This document shows, in pieces, positions 16,621-25,585 of a stretch of DNA of 64,000 bases (positions are counted from its first letter, which is position 1; every line of letters begins with the position of its first letter). The notes under the pieces were generated by a model. It was not told the DNA's origin. It was given only the letters and a program-made list of their open reading frames with translations, and ran no database searches. This DNA is from Verrucomicrobiaceae bacterium (GTDB lineage Bacteria > Verrucomicrobiota > Verrucomicrobiia > Verrucomicrobiales > Verrucomicrobiaceae). Where the stretch lies: the NCBI GenBank assembly GCA_027486585.1, contig JAIXOU010000122.1, positions 1 to 64,000 on the forward strand, in the 5' to 3' direction. Made by a program: the position numbers and the translations under genes.

Positions 16621-16841
16621 GGGAACTCAGCCTCCAGTTCGCGGGCGAATTGCTCCAGGGGAATGAGTTTCATTTCACCGGACAAAATCTGCTGCTCGCG
16701 TTCCGCTAAAACTTCGAAATGCCAGTCTTGAGGCTTTGCCTCCTCCAACTCGCGGTCTAGCCATTCACGAACTTCCAATTTCTGATCACGAGTCAGACCT
16801 TCTAATGGCAGGAAAATGGGCGGGTTCGATGCAATGGTCAT
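16617..16841 (-). CDS. Putative addiction-module antitoxin
   Basis: A 74-residue protein resembling the small addiction-module component family (PF09720-like). It has an acidic helical C-terminal half with the pattern W-x-E-V-L-A-E-R-E and IPLEQFARELEAEF. The protein at 32450-32713 shares this pattern, and it too precedes a RelE/ParE toxin. It overlaps the toxin by 4 bp. It starts 44 bp after the gspE stop. It probably neutralises the toxin and may autoregulate, although no operator is evident. Confidence 0.8.
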   Translation of the reverse strand: MTIASNPPIFLPLEGLTRDQKLEVREWLDRELEEAKPQDWHFEVLAEREQQILSGEMKLIPLEQFARELEAEFP

Positions 16842-16885
16842 AGGCTGATGATAGTCATCGGTTGCTGTTTGGCAATAGGGGGCCT

Positions 16886-18580
16886 TTACTCGCTCGCCGC
16901 AGTCACTGTCATGACTTCTTCGAGTGTGGTGATGCCTTCGCTGGCTTTGCGGAAGCCGTAGTAGCGCATGGGGACCATTCCGTCCTTTAGGGCTTGGGCT
17001 TTCAGCTCCATGGCGGTGGCGCGTAGATTGATCTTTTCTTGGAGATGCTCAGTCATGAGGCAGATCTCCATGATGGCGAGTCGGCCTGTGAAGCCTGTGT
17101 TTCGACAGGAACGACAGCCGACAGGTCGATAGAGCTTGGTTTTCCACTCAAGCGGGAAGCCGATGGCCTTGAGGTAGCTGTCCTCATGATGAGCAGGCTC
17201 TTTGCAATGCGGACAGAGGGTGCGGACGAGGCGCTGGGCCTGGAAGGCGCGGACAGAGGAAGAGACCATGAAGGGCTCGATCCCCATGTCGATGAGACGG
17301 GAGATGCCACCCACCGCGTCATTGGTATGCAGGGTGGAAAAAACCAAGTGTCCGGTTAGCGCTCCGCGGATGGCGATTTCGACGGTCTCTTGGTCGCGCA
17401 TTTCTCCGACCATGATGACGTTTGGATCTCCGCGCAAAATGCTGCGCAGACCCGCCGCAAAGGTGAGGTCGATCTCGGGCTTCACGGCAATTTGAATGAT
17501 GCCGTCGAGCTTGTTTTCGACAGGGTCTTCGATGGTGACGATGCGGCGCTCTTTGGTGTTGAGCTCTTTCAGCAGGGTGTAAAGCGTGGTGCTTTTACCT
17601 GAACCCGTAGGACCGGTGATGAGGATGATGCCGTTGGGTGCAGCAAGTAGTTTGCGAAACTTGGCCTCGGTCTCGGGATCCAGCCCGATAGCGCCCATGT
17701 CGAATTTTTTCCGCGTGAGCAAACGCAGCGCAACGGACTCGCCGTTCACACTGGGAATGCAGGCGACACGGACGTCAATAGGCTCACCATCCAGCTCGAG
17801 ATTGATACGCCCATCCTGCGGCATTCGGCGTTCGGCGATGTCGAGATGCGCCATGATCTTTAAGCGCGAAATGAGCGAGTTTTGCAGCACGCGCATGTTG
17901 GGCGGCACGGGCACTTCGATCAACTTACCATCGACACGATACCGAATGCGTAGATCGCGCTCCAAAGGCTCCACATGGATGTCAGTCGCACGTTCCTTCA
18001 GGCCTTCGCGGAAGATCTGGTTCACAAAATTGAGCACTGTGGCTTCTTCATCGGCTTCGTCGAGGACGTTGACTTCTTGTTTGAGGTCATCGTCCTGATC
18101 GGCACCTTCGCGACCTTCCAGAAGCTCTTCGAAGTTCTCTGCGCCCACGCCGTAGCCCTGATGCAGGGCCTCGAGGATGCGGTGACGGCTGGCCACTTGC
18201 CAATGGACACGTTTACGCAATTCCTGACCCACGGCTTGACGAGCGCTGAGGTCAAAGGGGTTGTAGGTTAGCACGGTCACTTCGACAGCGCTAACATGGG
18301 TGGGATAAATACGGTGACGCAGGGCTAGCTTGGCGGGGAAGCGATTGTGCAGGCCGTCTTGAGATTCGCCTTCGTCTTTCGCGAAAGGCATTTTCAGAAT
18401 GCCTGCGAGCTGGGAGAAGAAACTTTCTTCGTCCACCACATTCGCGTCGAGTAGCGCCTCGATCAGTGGCTGGCGCTTATCGCCGGCTTCTTCCAGAGCG
18501 TGGCGTAATCTTGGCGCGTCACGGCAACCGGCTAGGTTGGCTGCTTTGGAAAGGACGTCGGAAAGCGTGTGGTAAGACAT
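16886..18580 (-). CDS. gspE: Type II secretion ATPase GspE
   Basis: Cytoplasmic hexameric ATPase that powers pseudopilus assembly, 564 residues from the start at 18580 (MSYHTLSDVLSKAANLAG). A longer frame to 18736 adds 52 residues and would overlap the upstream gene. Seen in order are an N-terminal GspE/MshEN-type domain, ATDIHVEPLERDLRIRYRVD, Walker A GPTGSGKST near residue 325, the Asp box IVTIEDPVE, Walker B/His box LRGDPNVIMVGEMRDQET and LTGHLVFSTLHTNDA, and a four-Cys zinc motif (CPHC near 457, CRSC near 489). It heads the pseudopilin operon after the DUF4112 gene. Confidence 0.95.
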   Translation of the reverse strand: MSYHTLSDVLSKAANLAGCRDAPRLRHALEEAGDKRQPLIEALLDANVVDEESFFSQLAGILKMPFAKDEGESQDGLHNRFPAKLALRHRIYPTHVSAVEVTVLTYNPFDLSARQAVGQELRKRVHWQVASRHRILEALHQGYGVGAENFEELLEGREGADQDDDLKQEVNVLDEADEEATVLNFVNQIFREGLKERATDIHVEPLERDLRIRYRVDGKLIEVPVPPNMRVLQNSLISRLKIMAHLDIAERRMPQDGRINLELDGEPIDVRVACIPSVNGESVALRLLTRKKFDMGAIGLDPETEAKFRKLLAAPNGIILITGPTGSGKSTTLYTLLKELNTKERRIVTIEDPVENKLDGIIQIAVKPEIDLTFAAGLRSILRGDPNVIMVGEMRDQETVEIAIRGALTGHLVFSTLHTNDAVGGISRLIDMGIEPFMVSSSVRAFQAQRLVRTLCPHCKEPAHHEDSYLKAIGFPLEWKTKLYRPVGCRSCRNTGFTGRLAIMEICLMTEHLQEKINLRATAMELKAQALKDGMVPMRYYGFRKASEGITTLEEVMTVTAASE

Positions 18581-18627
18581 GTAAGAAGGCTTAGAACGCC
18601 GGAAGCCGAGACAAGTTGCGTCTAAAA

Positions 18628-19173
18628 TCAGCCATGGAAGAGATGGGTTAGCAGCCAGACATACAGGATAAATAAACCAAAGAGCATCCCGCTTAGAAAC
18701 AGCATGATCAGGCCAAGCACGCCGAAAAGTTGCCATGTGCTACGTTTGATCAGGTCATGCTGACCGGCTTGCCAATCGGTAAGCAGCTTCAAATTACGCG
18801 AGTTGGATTTAAAGAAGGCACTAGCTACTGGTCCCACAGCTGGGAAGTAGTCAAAGAGAGTGTTCAGCAGCATATTTGCGGCCATCCGCAGCAGCACTGG
18901 CACACTGACTCGGCTGCGTACGGCCTCGATGAGGATGATGAGCCCGCCACCTGAGGCAATGGTGCTGCCAAAACCAGGAATCAAAGAGAGCAGGGGATCG
19001 AGACCGATTTTGAAGTCCGTGCCAGGCATACGCAGCCAGTTATCCAGCCATTTGGCCATGAATTGAGCCACATCAGATTCGACGGGCGTGCCGTTGGCTT
19101 GTTTGGGGAAGCCGCTCCTCTGCGGCGGCAGGACTTCGTCGATATGAATTTCGTTTGGGATCTCGGAAGGCAT
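18628..19173 (-). CDS. DUF4112 domain membrane protein
   Basis: A 181-residue protein matching the DUF4112 family by its core FKIGLDPLLSLIPGFGSTIA followed by a hydrophobic stretch and DYFPAVGPVASAFFKSN. It has a C-terminal TM segment (FGVLGLIMLFLSGMLFGLFI). The start at 19173 gives a soluble acidic N-terminus; the frame extends to 19326 without supporting features. It lies 47 bp upstream of gspE on the same strand, so it may be the first gene of the operon. Function unknown. Confidence 0.85.
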   Translation of the reverse strand: MPSEIPNEIHIDEVLPPQRSGFPKQANGTPVESDVAQFMAKWLDNWLRMPGTDFKIGLDPLLSLIPGFGSTIASGGGLIILIEAVRSRVSVPVLLRMAANMLLNTLFDYFPAVGPVASAFFKSNSRNLKLLTDWQAGQHDLIKRSTWQLFGVLGLIMLFLSGMLFGLFILYVWLLTHLFHG

Positions 19174-19592
19174 AATTTTTTCAGAAGTTAGTCGGTTTGT
19201 TTGAGCCAGCAGCTGAAATCCACAAGTAAAAATGAATGGAGTGAGATTTAGCGTTCTGCCATGGCGGCGATCAAAAGTGCCTTTTCCTGTCGTCAACACA
19301 GGAGGCGACGAACATTTTCGATGCACAGCGGAAACCCAACTTCAAAACGTTCAAGCGGGTGGCGTCAGGCAGGGAAGTGATCCGCACAGTCCGCTGTGCT
19401 GAGAAAGCGTCGGGAAAGCCTGTGCATTAAGGTCATTATCGCACGCACTTCAAAGCCGATAGGCTTGATGTCCTTACTTGAACTTTTTTGGCCCATCCTC
19501 ATATACCACGACAAGGTATATTTAACGATGCCCGTAATTAAGGATGTCCGATTGGTGTTAATAAAATAAAATGGGGCTTCATCTGGGAGAAA
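19174..19592. other. Intergenic region, about 420 bp, no supported gene
   Basis: Divergent spacer between the DUF4112 gene and a rightward lipoprotein gene. It should hold the promoter of the secretion operon (minus strand), but no clear consensus was recognised. A 103-codon minus-strand ORF (19365-19676) crosses it but has no family features and overlaps the lipoprotein start. Confidence 0.5.
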
Positions 19593-20063
19593 ATGATTAT
19601 GCGATTCAAACAAAATAAGGGCTTCATCGTGGCTGTCGGCTTTCTTTTGACGGCTGGATTCACTGGCTGTTCGCATCCCGTTATCTGTGAAGACTCAGCA
19701 GCCCATATCAAGGAAGCTATGATCTGGCAAACAAAGCATGCAGGGATCAAAATGGGTAAGTTTCAATTAACCTGTTTAGAACCGCTCCAACAACCTCCTT
19801 CAAATACCCGTCAAATTCTTCAAGATTCCTTGGGTGGGGGATTTGTTCGTCAGTTTGTTTGTTGTTACGTGACCGAAGAGGTCGATCCACATGACTATCA
19901 ACAGGTAATTGTTTATCACTGCCATCTCCGCGATCTGAAAAATTTCGTTTCCCAGACTCCAGGAGACACGGCTTACAGGGCCGTAAAATTTGTCGGAAAG
20001 CGGATTTTTGTGAACGGCTTTTTAATTGAACCAAAGGCATCACAAGAACTCATGCTTCGCTAG
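19593..20063 (+). CDS. Hypothetical lipoprotein
   Basis: A 156-residue protein of unknown function. The N-terminus MRFKQNKGFIVAVGF has a basic start and hydrophobic core, then a lipobox-like TAGFTGC at about residues 20-26. It is therefore probably a lipid-anchored exported protein. GGGAG-like purines lie a few bases before the ATG. Met3 (19599) is an alternative start. No domain was recognised in the mature part. It is convergent with the carboxypeptidase gene. The evidence is the signal sequence and reading frame only. Confidence 0.55.
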   Translation: MIMRFKQNKGFIVAVGFLLTAGFTGCSHPVICEDSAAHIKEAMIWQTKHAGIKMGKFQLTCLEPLQQPPSNTRQILQDSLGGGFVRQFVCCYVTEEVDPHDYQQVIVYHCHLRDLKNFVSQTPGDTAYRAVKFVGKRIFVNGFLIEPKASQELMLR

Positions 20064-20174
20064 TCTCGCAAGCTCGACTCAGAGAAGTCGCAGATTTGGA
20101 TGTCTGCTTTAGTCAATCTGCGGGAATCACAAATCATGACGACGGGCAGTATATCTCCAACGGGAATTCTTGGA

Positions 20175-21655
20175 TCAGCAGCCGAAACGCTCACGGAGAT
20201 GCTTCAGGTGGTGGCGGGCATCGGTGGGTTTACCGGTTGCGTTCTCCATGATTTCACCTGGTAAAAAAGCTCCGCCATGTTGATGAACCTTATCCCGCAA
20301 CCAAGACAAGAGGGGCGCGAAGTCGGCTTGGTCGTTGGCTTTGGCGATGCTGCGCTGTTTTCTTGCTGTGGCAAAAAGCTGGGCTGCATTGAGATTGCCC
20401 AGCGTGTAGGTAGCGAAGTAGCCGAGGCCGCCCATGCTCCAATGAATGTCTTGCAGGCAGCCCTGTGAATCCGAGGGCGGCGTCATGCCAAAGAGTTCTT
20501 CAAACTCGGCATTCCAAGCGGCTGGCACGTCTTTCACGGCGAGATCTCCGCGCAGCATTTGGCGTTCGATGCTGAACCTGAGAAGGATGTGCAGATCATA
20601 AGTGGCTTCGTCTGCTTCGACCCGAATCAAGGAATACTTGGCCCGTGTGATGGCGGCCAAAAACTGATCCAAGCTGATTTTGCGCAGATTCGGGAAGATC
20701 TCGGCAGCACGCGGGAGCCATTTTTGCCAGAAAACGCGGGAACGCCCGACGTGATTTTCCCAGAGACGACTCTGGGATTCATGGATCCCTAATGAGCAGG
20801 CGCGGCCTGATGGCAGACCGAAATCAGCTTCTGGCAATCCTTGCTCATAGAGTCCGTGACCCGCCTCGTGCAGGACGCCGAAGAGAGAGCTGGTGAAGTC
20901 ACTTTCATCATAGCGAGTGGTCAGTCGGACATCGCGTGGACCCAGTGTGGTGCAAAAAGGGTGTGTCGTCGTATCAATGCGTCCGGCATCGAAGTCGAAG
21001 CCAATACTTGCGGCAATTTCGGCATTGAGCTGCTGTTGCTTGGCGATGGGGTAATTGCCACGAAGCAGGTTGGGTTTCACCGCTTTTCCGCGCTCCACTG
21101 CGGTTCGGGCGATCTGGGTCAGGTCAGGTTTTAGTTTGGTGAAAAGTGCGGCTACTTCACGTGTGCGCGCACCGCGCTCATAGGTGGAGAGTAGCGCGTC
21201 GTACGGCTCGTCGGCGTAGCCCCAGAGATCAGCTTTTCGTCGGGCAAGGCCGAGTAGCTTTTCTAAATGAGGTGCAAAGGCGCTGAAATCCGAGCTTTTG
21301 CGTGCCTGTATCCACGCGTGTTTGGCGTGAGAAGCAGTTTCACTCTCCTCAATGACGAGTTTTCCAGGGATTTTGGCCGCTTTGACAAAGTCTTCATGCA
21401 TCACTTTGACGTTGGCCTTTGTTTAGGGTCACGCAGCTTCGATTCCAACGCTTTATCGAGGAGCTTTTCCATCATGCGCCCAGTCGCCAGAGCATGGGCC
21501 TTACCACTGAGCCAGGACATCTGGCTGGCGCGGAAGGTTAGTGCTTTGGCTGGCATAAAGGTTTCCTGATCCCAGGAAAGCGCAGATTCAGTGGAGGTGA
21601 GGAGGGCGACCTCGCGCGCGGTATCGCAGAGTTGATCGTAGGCAGTCACGGACAT
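20175..21655 (-). pseudogene. M32-family metallocarboxypeptidase, frameshifted
   Basis: Homologue of thermostable carboxypeptidase Taq/PfuCP (zinc peptidase M32, about 500 residues) split into two frames. The N-terminal part (21401-21655, MSVTAYDQLCDTAREV to LRDPKQRPTSK) is followed by TGA at 21401-21403. The rest (20175-21404) continues in another frame with the catalytic HEAGH near 20859 and the family segment LGIHESQSRLWENHVGRS. In the second frame codons before the first Met read ANVKV, which matches the family connection, so a single base appears to be missing near 21410-21425. The stop and the next start overlap as GTGA, so two polypeptides are also conceivable. It is either a true frameshift or a sequence error. 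Confidence 0.85.
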
Positions 21656-21830
21656 AGTAGGGTCATTCTTCCGAGATAGCGCAGGAGTGCAAGCTGCTGC
21701 TCTCATGGACTTTCTCTGGATGATTTGGCATGAAACCAGCGTTCAAAAAATAATAAGTCGGAAAACTTCCGTGCGTTCTCTTGACTTATATCGCCGCAGT
21801 TGCTTCAACAGTAATTGCCACATATTAATT

Positions 21831-22730
21831 ATGCCTGCATTTCTAAGACAGCACGACAAAGGATTGGAGTACTCCCTGGAGGACTACAACCTGCTTGGGC
21901 GCAGTCCTGATGCGACGATTCGTCTCAACGACGCGGGTATTTCCAGGCAGCATGCCACTATTCGTCGAGATGGTAATTTATACTGGGTCTCGGATCTTGG
22001 CAGTGCCAATGGCAGCTTCGTGAATGACGTGGCTGTAACGACAGCCCGCGCCCTGCGTCATGGCGATAGCATTCAGTTAGGCACCTGTTTGTTTATTTTT
22101 GAAAACGAGGAGGGGGATTCTTCCAGTGGTTCGCATTCGGGCACACAAATGCTGCATACGGTAGCTTTACCGATGAAGACTGTGCGAGCTACGCTGCTGG
22201 TCGGTGATCTGCGCAATTTTACGAGTATTTCAGCCCAACTGAGCCCTGAGGAAGTCGCGGAGATGCTGCGTGAATGGTATGCCCAATGTACCACTGTTCT
22301 GAAGACTCGCGGAGCCATCATTGATAAATTCATTGGTGATGGCGTCTTTGCCTATTGGACGGGGGACACCGCTGAAGTGCGCGCCCAGGCGACTGAGGCT
22401 GCGCGTCTGCTTAGTAGCCCAGAGTCTAGCGATTCGCCTGTAAGGAGAAGGTTGAAGATGGAAATGAATCTGGAGGTTCATTGTCACGTCGGCATCAATA
22501 TCGGTGACGTCGCGCTAGGCTCCATGGGGCGGGGAGTGAATACGGCTGTGGGTGAAGCCGTGAATGTGGCTTTTCGAATCGAAAGTCTTACCCGTCAGCT
22601 TAAAGTCCCAGTGCTAGTCAGCGCTGCTTTTATGGAAGGCTGGGATGAAGGAGTTACGCATTTTAAAAATGCAGGCATCCATTCGGTGAAGGGGCAGCCC
22701 GATCCCATCGAAGTCTTTGCGCTGATTTAG
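21831..22730 (+). CDS. FHA domain plus class III adenylate/guanylate cyclase
   Basis: A 299-residue soluble signalling protein. The start at 21831 (MPAFLRQHDKGLEYSL) is chosen because the FHA domain begins there; the frame is open from 21687. FHA domain residues about 10-85: LLGRSPDATIRL, GISRQHATIRR, DLGSANGSFVND. Cyclase domain residues about 120-290: TLLVGDLRNFTSISAQLSPE, then KFIGDGVFAYW with the second metal Asp, and later INIGDVALGSMG. Such proteins make cAMP/cGMP and read Ser/Thr phosphorylation through the FHA domain; this is family knowledge. It follows a divergent spacer after the carboxypeptidase gene. Confidence 0.9.
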   Translation: MPAFLRQHDKGLEYSLEDYNLLGRSPDATIRLNDAGISRQHATIRRDGNLYWVSDLGSANGSFVNDVAVTTARALRHGDSIQLGTCLFIFENEEGDSSSGSHSGTQMLHTVALPMKTVRATLLVGDLRNFTSISAQLSPEEVAEMLREWYAQCTTVLKTRGAIIDKFIGDGVFAYWTGDTAEVRAQATEAARLLSSPESSDSPVRRRLKMEMNLEVHCHVGINIGDVALGSMGRGVNTAVGEAVNVAFRIESLTRQLKVPVLVSAAFMEGWDEGVTHFKNAGIHSVKGQPDPIEVFALI

Positions 22731-22782
22731 ACGCTACTGGCTCCCGACTTGAAGTTTCCCTTTTTGGGCCTGAACATGAATC

Positions 22783-23184
22783 ATGACTTTGAGCTCACTG
22801 CCTCTCTCCACGCCATCTCTTCTTTTCCCCGCGATCTCGCTTTTGATGCTGGCTTATACGAATCGTTTTTTGGCTTTGGCGAATGTCGTGCGGAATCTCC
22901 ATGCGTCATGGCGTGCTAGCCATGAACCAGTTCTTTTGGATCAGATACAGAATTTACGCAGACGGATTCAGATCATCAAACACATGCAGAGTTTGGGTGT
23001 GCTGAGCATGATGCTTTGTGTGGTCAGTATGACACTGCTGTTTTTTGGGAATCAACCACTAGGTCAGGTGGCCTTTGGGATCAGCCTGCTTCTAATGATT
23101 GGATCCCTAGCCTTATCCCTGACGGAGATACAGATGTCCGGTGCAGCTTTGGATATGCAGCTGCGAGATATTAAATGTGATTAG
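22783..23184 (+). CDS. DUF2721 family membrane protein
   Basis: A 133-residue membrane protein. The pattern of an N-terminal TM segment (SLLFPAISLLMLAYTNRFLA), a charged middle (LHASWRASHEPVLLDQIQNL, RRRIQIIKHM) and two C-terminal TM segments matches DUF2721. No function is known. It lies 52 bp downstream of the cyclase gene on the same strand and ends 3 bp before the convergent coiled-coil gene. Confidence 0.78.
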   Translation: MTLSSLPLSTPSLLFPAISLLMLAYTNRFLALANVVRNLHASWRASHEPVLLDQIQNLRRRIQIIKHMQSLGVLSMMLCVVSMTLLFFGNQPLGQVAFGISLLLMIGSLALSLTEIQMSGAALDMQLRDIKCD

Positions 23185-23187
23185 GAG

Positions 23188-24033
23188 TTATGGCTGTACC
23201 TTGGGTGCTTGAGGCACCTCAGCAGGCTCAAAGTCGAGGACGTTCTGATGCGTTTGAAGAGCTTCACGTGCCTGATTGAAGAAGTTGGTTAAGTCTTCTG
23301 CATTGGCTTTCTCTTTGTCCTGAATCAGGGAGTCTAGCTTTTTGAGTTGTGCATCTGCATCAATGTTCACACTGCGCATGGAGCGCTGAGCTGAAGCATA
23401 AATGGCTCCGAATTTGCCCTGTGCTTCAGTGAAGGCGCGTTGAGCACCTTCTTCGCGATAGAATTCTTTTTCTGCCTCACGGAAGTCTTTGCTGAACAGG
23501 CGTTTAAAAAAGCCAAAATTGGACTTGGGCTTTTCATTCGGTCGTTTTGAAGCATCATTGAAATAGTCCTGAAGTGCGGTGAAATCCTGAAGGGGTTTTT
23601 GATACTGCTTTTGCAGGAAGCTGATGCCGCTGGTGATGACCACCAACTTCTCGACTTCGATCTTGGAAAGCGCTTGGCCTGCTTTCGCTTTGCCTTCCAA
23701 AAGATTGATGTAATCGAGGGTCTTCTTGTTACCCGCAAAGATGTTTTCAAACTCTTTGTAAGCACTGGCGATCTGCTTGCGCTGATCCTGCCGGAGTTCA
23801 TTGAGCTTTTGATCATGCTCCTCATTGAGCGATTGAATAGCCTTTTGATGCTGTTCGTTTTGCGCGCTCAGGCTGTGCTGAAGCTCCTGATCTTTCGCTT
23901 CTATGGCCAGTGTATGGGCCGCTTTCAGTTGTTCCATCTCCGCCATGAGACGACCTGCATCTGAGTGGAAGTGCCAAATGCCGTAGCCTAGTGCTAGAAA
24001 GACAAGAGTGAGGGCAATGTTACGTGCGTTCAT
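23188..24033 (-). CDS. Membrane-anchored coiled-coil protein, unknown function
   Basis: A 281-residue protein from the start at 24033, which gives the N-terminal anchor MNARNIALTLVFLALGYGIW (alternative start 24066). A long coiled coil follows (about residues 30-110, rich in E/K/Q/L, for example LKAAHTLAIEAKDQELQHSL), then a mixed helical region and a Pro-rich end. No catalytic motif is seen. Topology suggests a single TM helix with the bulk on one side of the membrane. Confidence 0.7.
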   Translation of the reverse strand: MNARNIALTLVFLALGYGIWHFHSDAGRLMAEMEQLKAAHTLAIEAKDQELQHSLSAQNEQHQKAIQSLNEEHDQKLNELRQDQRKQIASAYKEFENIFAGNKKTLDYINLLEGKAKAGQALSKIEVEKLVVITSGISFLQKQYQKPLQDFTALQDYFNDASKRPNEKPKSNFGFFKRLFSKDFREAEKEFYREEGAQRAFTEAQGKFGAIYASAQRSMRSVNIDADAQLKKLDSLIQDKEKANAEDLTNFFNQAREALQTHQNVLDFEPAEVPQAPKVQP

Positions 24034-24147
24034 GATCGAAGGTATGACGGAAGCTTGTAAGAACAACTTCCATCACACATTCCGACTTGGCAAGGCTCAG
24101 ACTGATTTATCCTATTTATGGAAGAACCAGGCAGAATCAGCTGATAA

Positions 24148-25524
24148 CTAGGCTTCTAGCTTCCAATCACCACGGTATTCGCGTGTCAGCAGCTTGCTGG
24201 CCTCTGCGTCACCGACGATTTCTTCCTTCACTGGATCCCATTTGATCGGACGGTTCACAAGGAAGGAAATCAGGGCGAGATGGCCAGGTGTCGCACTGCG
24301 ATGAGCTGTTTCTACTGGCGTGACGGTAGGCTTGCGGCTCTTCACGCAGTCCAAGAAGTTACGATGATGGCCAGGTGTTTCATAAAGGCGTGTCTTGATG
24401 ACGTCATCGCCCAGTTTTGGGGCGGCTGCGGATTCGACGATTTCGCTATTCGGATCTTTCTCGTCCTTGCGTTTTTTGATCATCTTTTTCAGCTCAGGCT
24501 TAGAGGCATCGTAGCTGCCACGATTGACATGAACCCAGCCGTCTGTGCCAATCCACTTGGTTCCCATAGCGATGTCGCTATGACCGCCAGAGATCGTCAT
24601 CAGAATGTCACCGGCATATTTGGCTTCAGCGCGGTATTTAGTCGCAGTATTCCAGATTTCCGAACGGGCTGGCATATCGACTTGGATAGGATTGACTTCC
24701 ATGGGGCCGCTGCTGTCCATGTCCATGCCCCAGTGAGCGATGTCGCAATGATGGCCGACCCAGTCGAGCAATTGACCGCCGCCGATGTTGTAATCCCAGC
24801 GCCAGTTTTTATGAATGCGGCACTCGATGTAATCCTGCATGGCCGCAGGGCCGATCCACATTTCATAATCCAGCTCGGCGGGCGGCGGGGTGATGCTGCG
24901 CTTGTCGCCGGTTTTGGCAAAGTCATTGTGACCTGATGGTAGTCCGACCTCAACACGAGTGAGTTTGCCGATGAGACCATTGCGTACGATTTCAGCACCG
25001 ATGCGGAAATTATCTTCACTGCGCTGCCAAGAGCCTGTCTGCCAGATGCGCTGATACTTCTGCACCGCGCGGACGATGGCTTGCTGCTCGGAGACCGTTC
25101 GTGCCAGTGGCTTTTCGCCGTAAATATCTTTGCCATTTTTAGCCGCTTCGATGGAAGTCAGAGCATGCCAGTTGTCTGGCAGGGCTAGCATGACCGTATC
25201 GATGTCCTTACGTGCCATGACCTCGCGGTAATCGTGGTAGCCTTTGCAGTCGGTGTTCTTGTAAGCACCGTTGATGGTGTTGAGCGCCTTTTCGAGATTG
25301 CGCTTATCGATGTCACAAGCCGCCACGATCTGGCAATCGGACTCCTGAAGGAATTTACCCGTATTGCTGGGCCCCATCATTCCCCAGCCAAGCACTGCCA
25401 TGGTGATCTTATTGGAAGGTGCGTTTTGACCAAAAACACTGGCAGGAACAATGGTCGGAAAGCCAATGGCGGCAGCGGTGCGAGTGATGAATTGACGGCG
25501 ACTGGTAAACGGGACTTTTTTCAT
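24148..25524 (-). CDS. Tat-exported Gfo/Idh/MocA family oxidoreductase
   Basis: A 458-residue NAD(P)-dependent sugar-type dehydrogenase. The Tat signal SRRQFITRTAAAIGFP shows export as a folded protein. A Rossmann domain (KITMAVLGWGMMGPSNTGKF) is followed by the family motif EKPLARTVSEQQ with the conserved Lys. The C-terminal domain is alpha/beta. In Verrucomicrobia and Planctomycetes such enzymes are paired with DUF1080 proteins. Work on 3-keto-glycoside metabolism links the two families (oxidation at C3, then cleavage). Here it follows the GH2-like and DUF1080 genes on the same strand. Confidence 0.93.
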   Translation of the reverse strand: MKKVPFTSRRQFITRTAAAIGFPTIVPASVFGQNAPSNKITMAVLGWGMMGPSNTGKFLQESDCQIVAACDIDKRNLEKALNTINGAYKNTDCKGYHDYREVMARKDIDTVMLALPDNWHALTSIEAAKNGKDIYGEKPLARTVSEQQAIVRAVQKYQRIWQTGSWQRSEDNFRIGAEIVRNGLIGKLTRVEVGLPSGHNDFAKTGDKRSITPPPAELDYEMWIGPAAMQDYIECRIHKNWRWDYNIGGGQLLDWVGHHCDIAHWGMDMDSSGPMEVNPIQVDMPARSEIWNTATKYRAEAKYAGDILMTISGGHSDIAMGTKWIGTDGWVHVNRGSYDASKPELKKMIKKRKDEKDPNSEIVESAAAPKLGDDVIKTRLYETPGHHRNFLDCVKSRKPTVTPVETAHRSATPGHLALISFLVNRPIKWDPVKEEIVGDAEASKLLTREYRGDWKLEA

Positions 25525-25585
25525 GGAGATAAATCTTTAGCGTGAGCTGAGATGGATTGTCGAGATAAAAGAAGGTTGCTGTCAG

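Noticed and set aside
19365-19676. 103-codon minus-strand ORF
   Set aside because: No recognisable domain, and it overlaps the start of the better supported lipoprotein gene.
21395-21430. Programmed -1 frameshift in the M32 carboxypeptidase
   Set aside because: No in-frame X-XXY-YYZ slippery heptamer at the needed place. The sequence CCTAAACAAAGG is in the wrong register.
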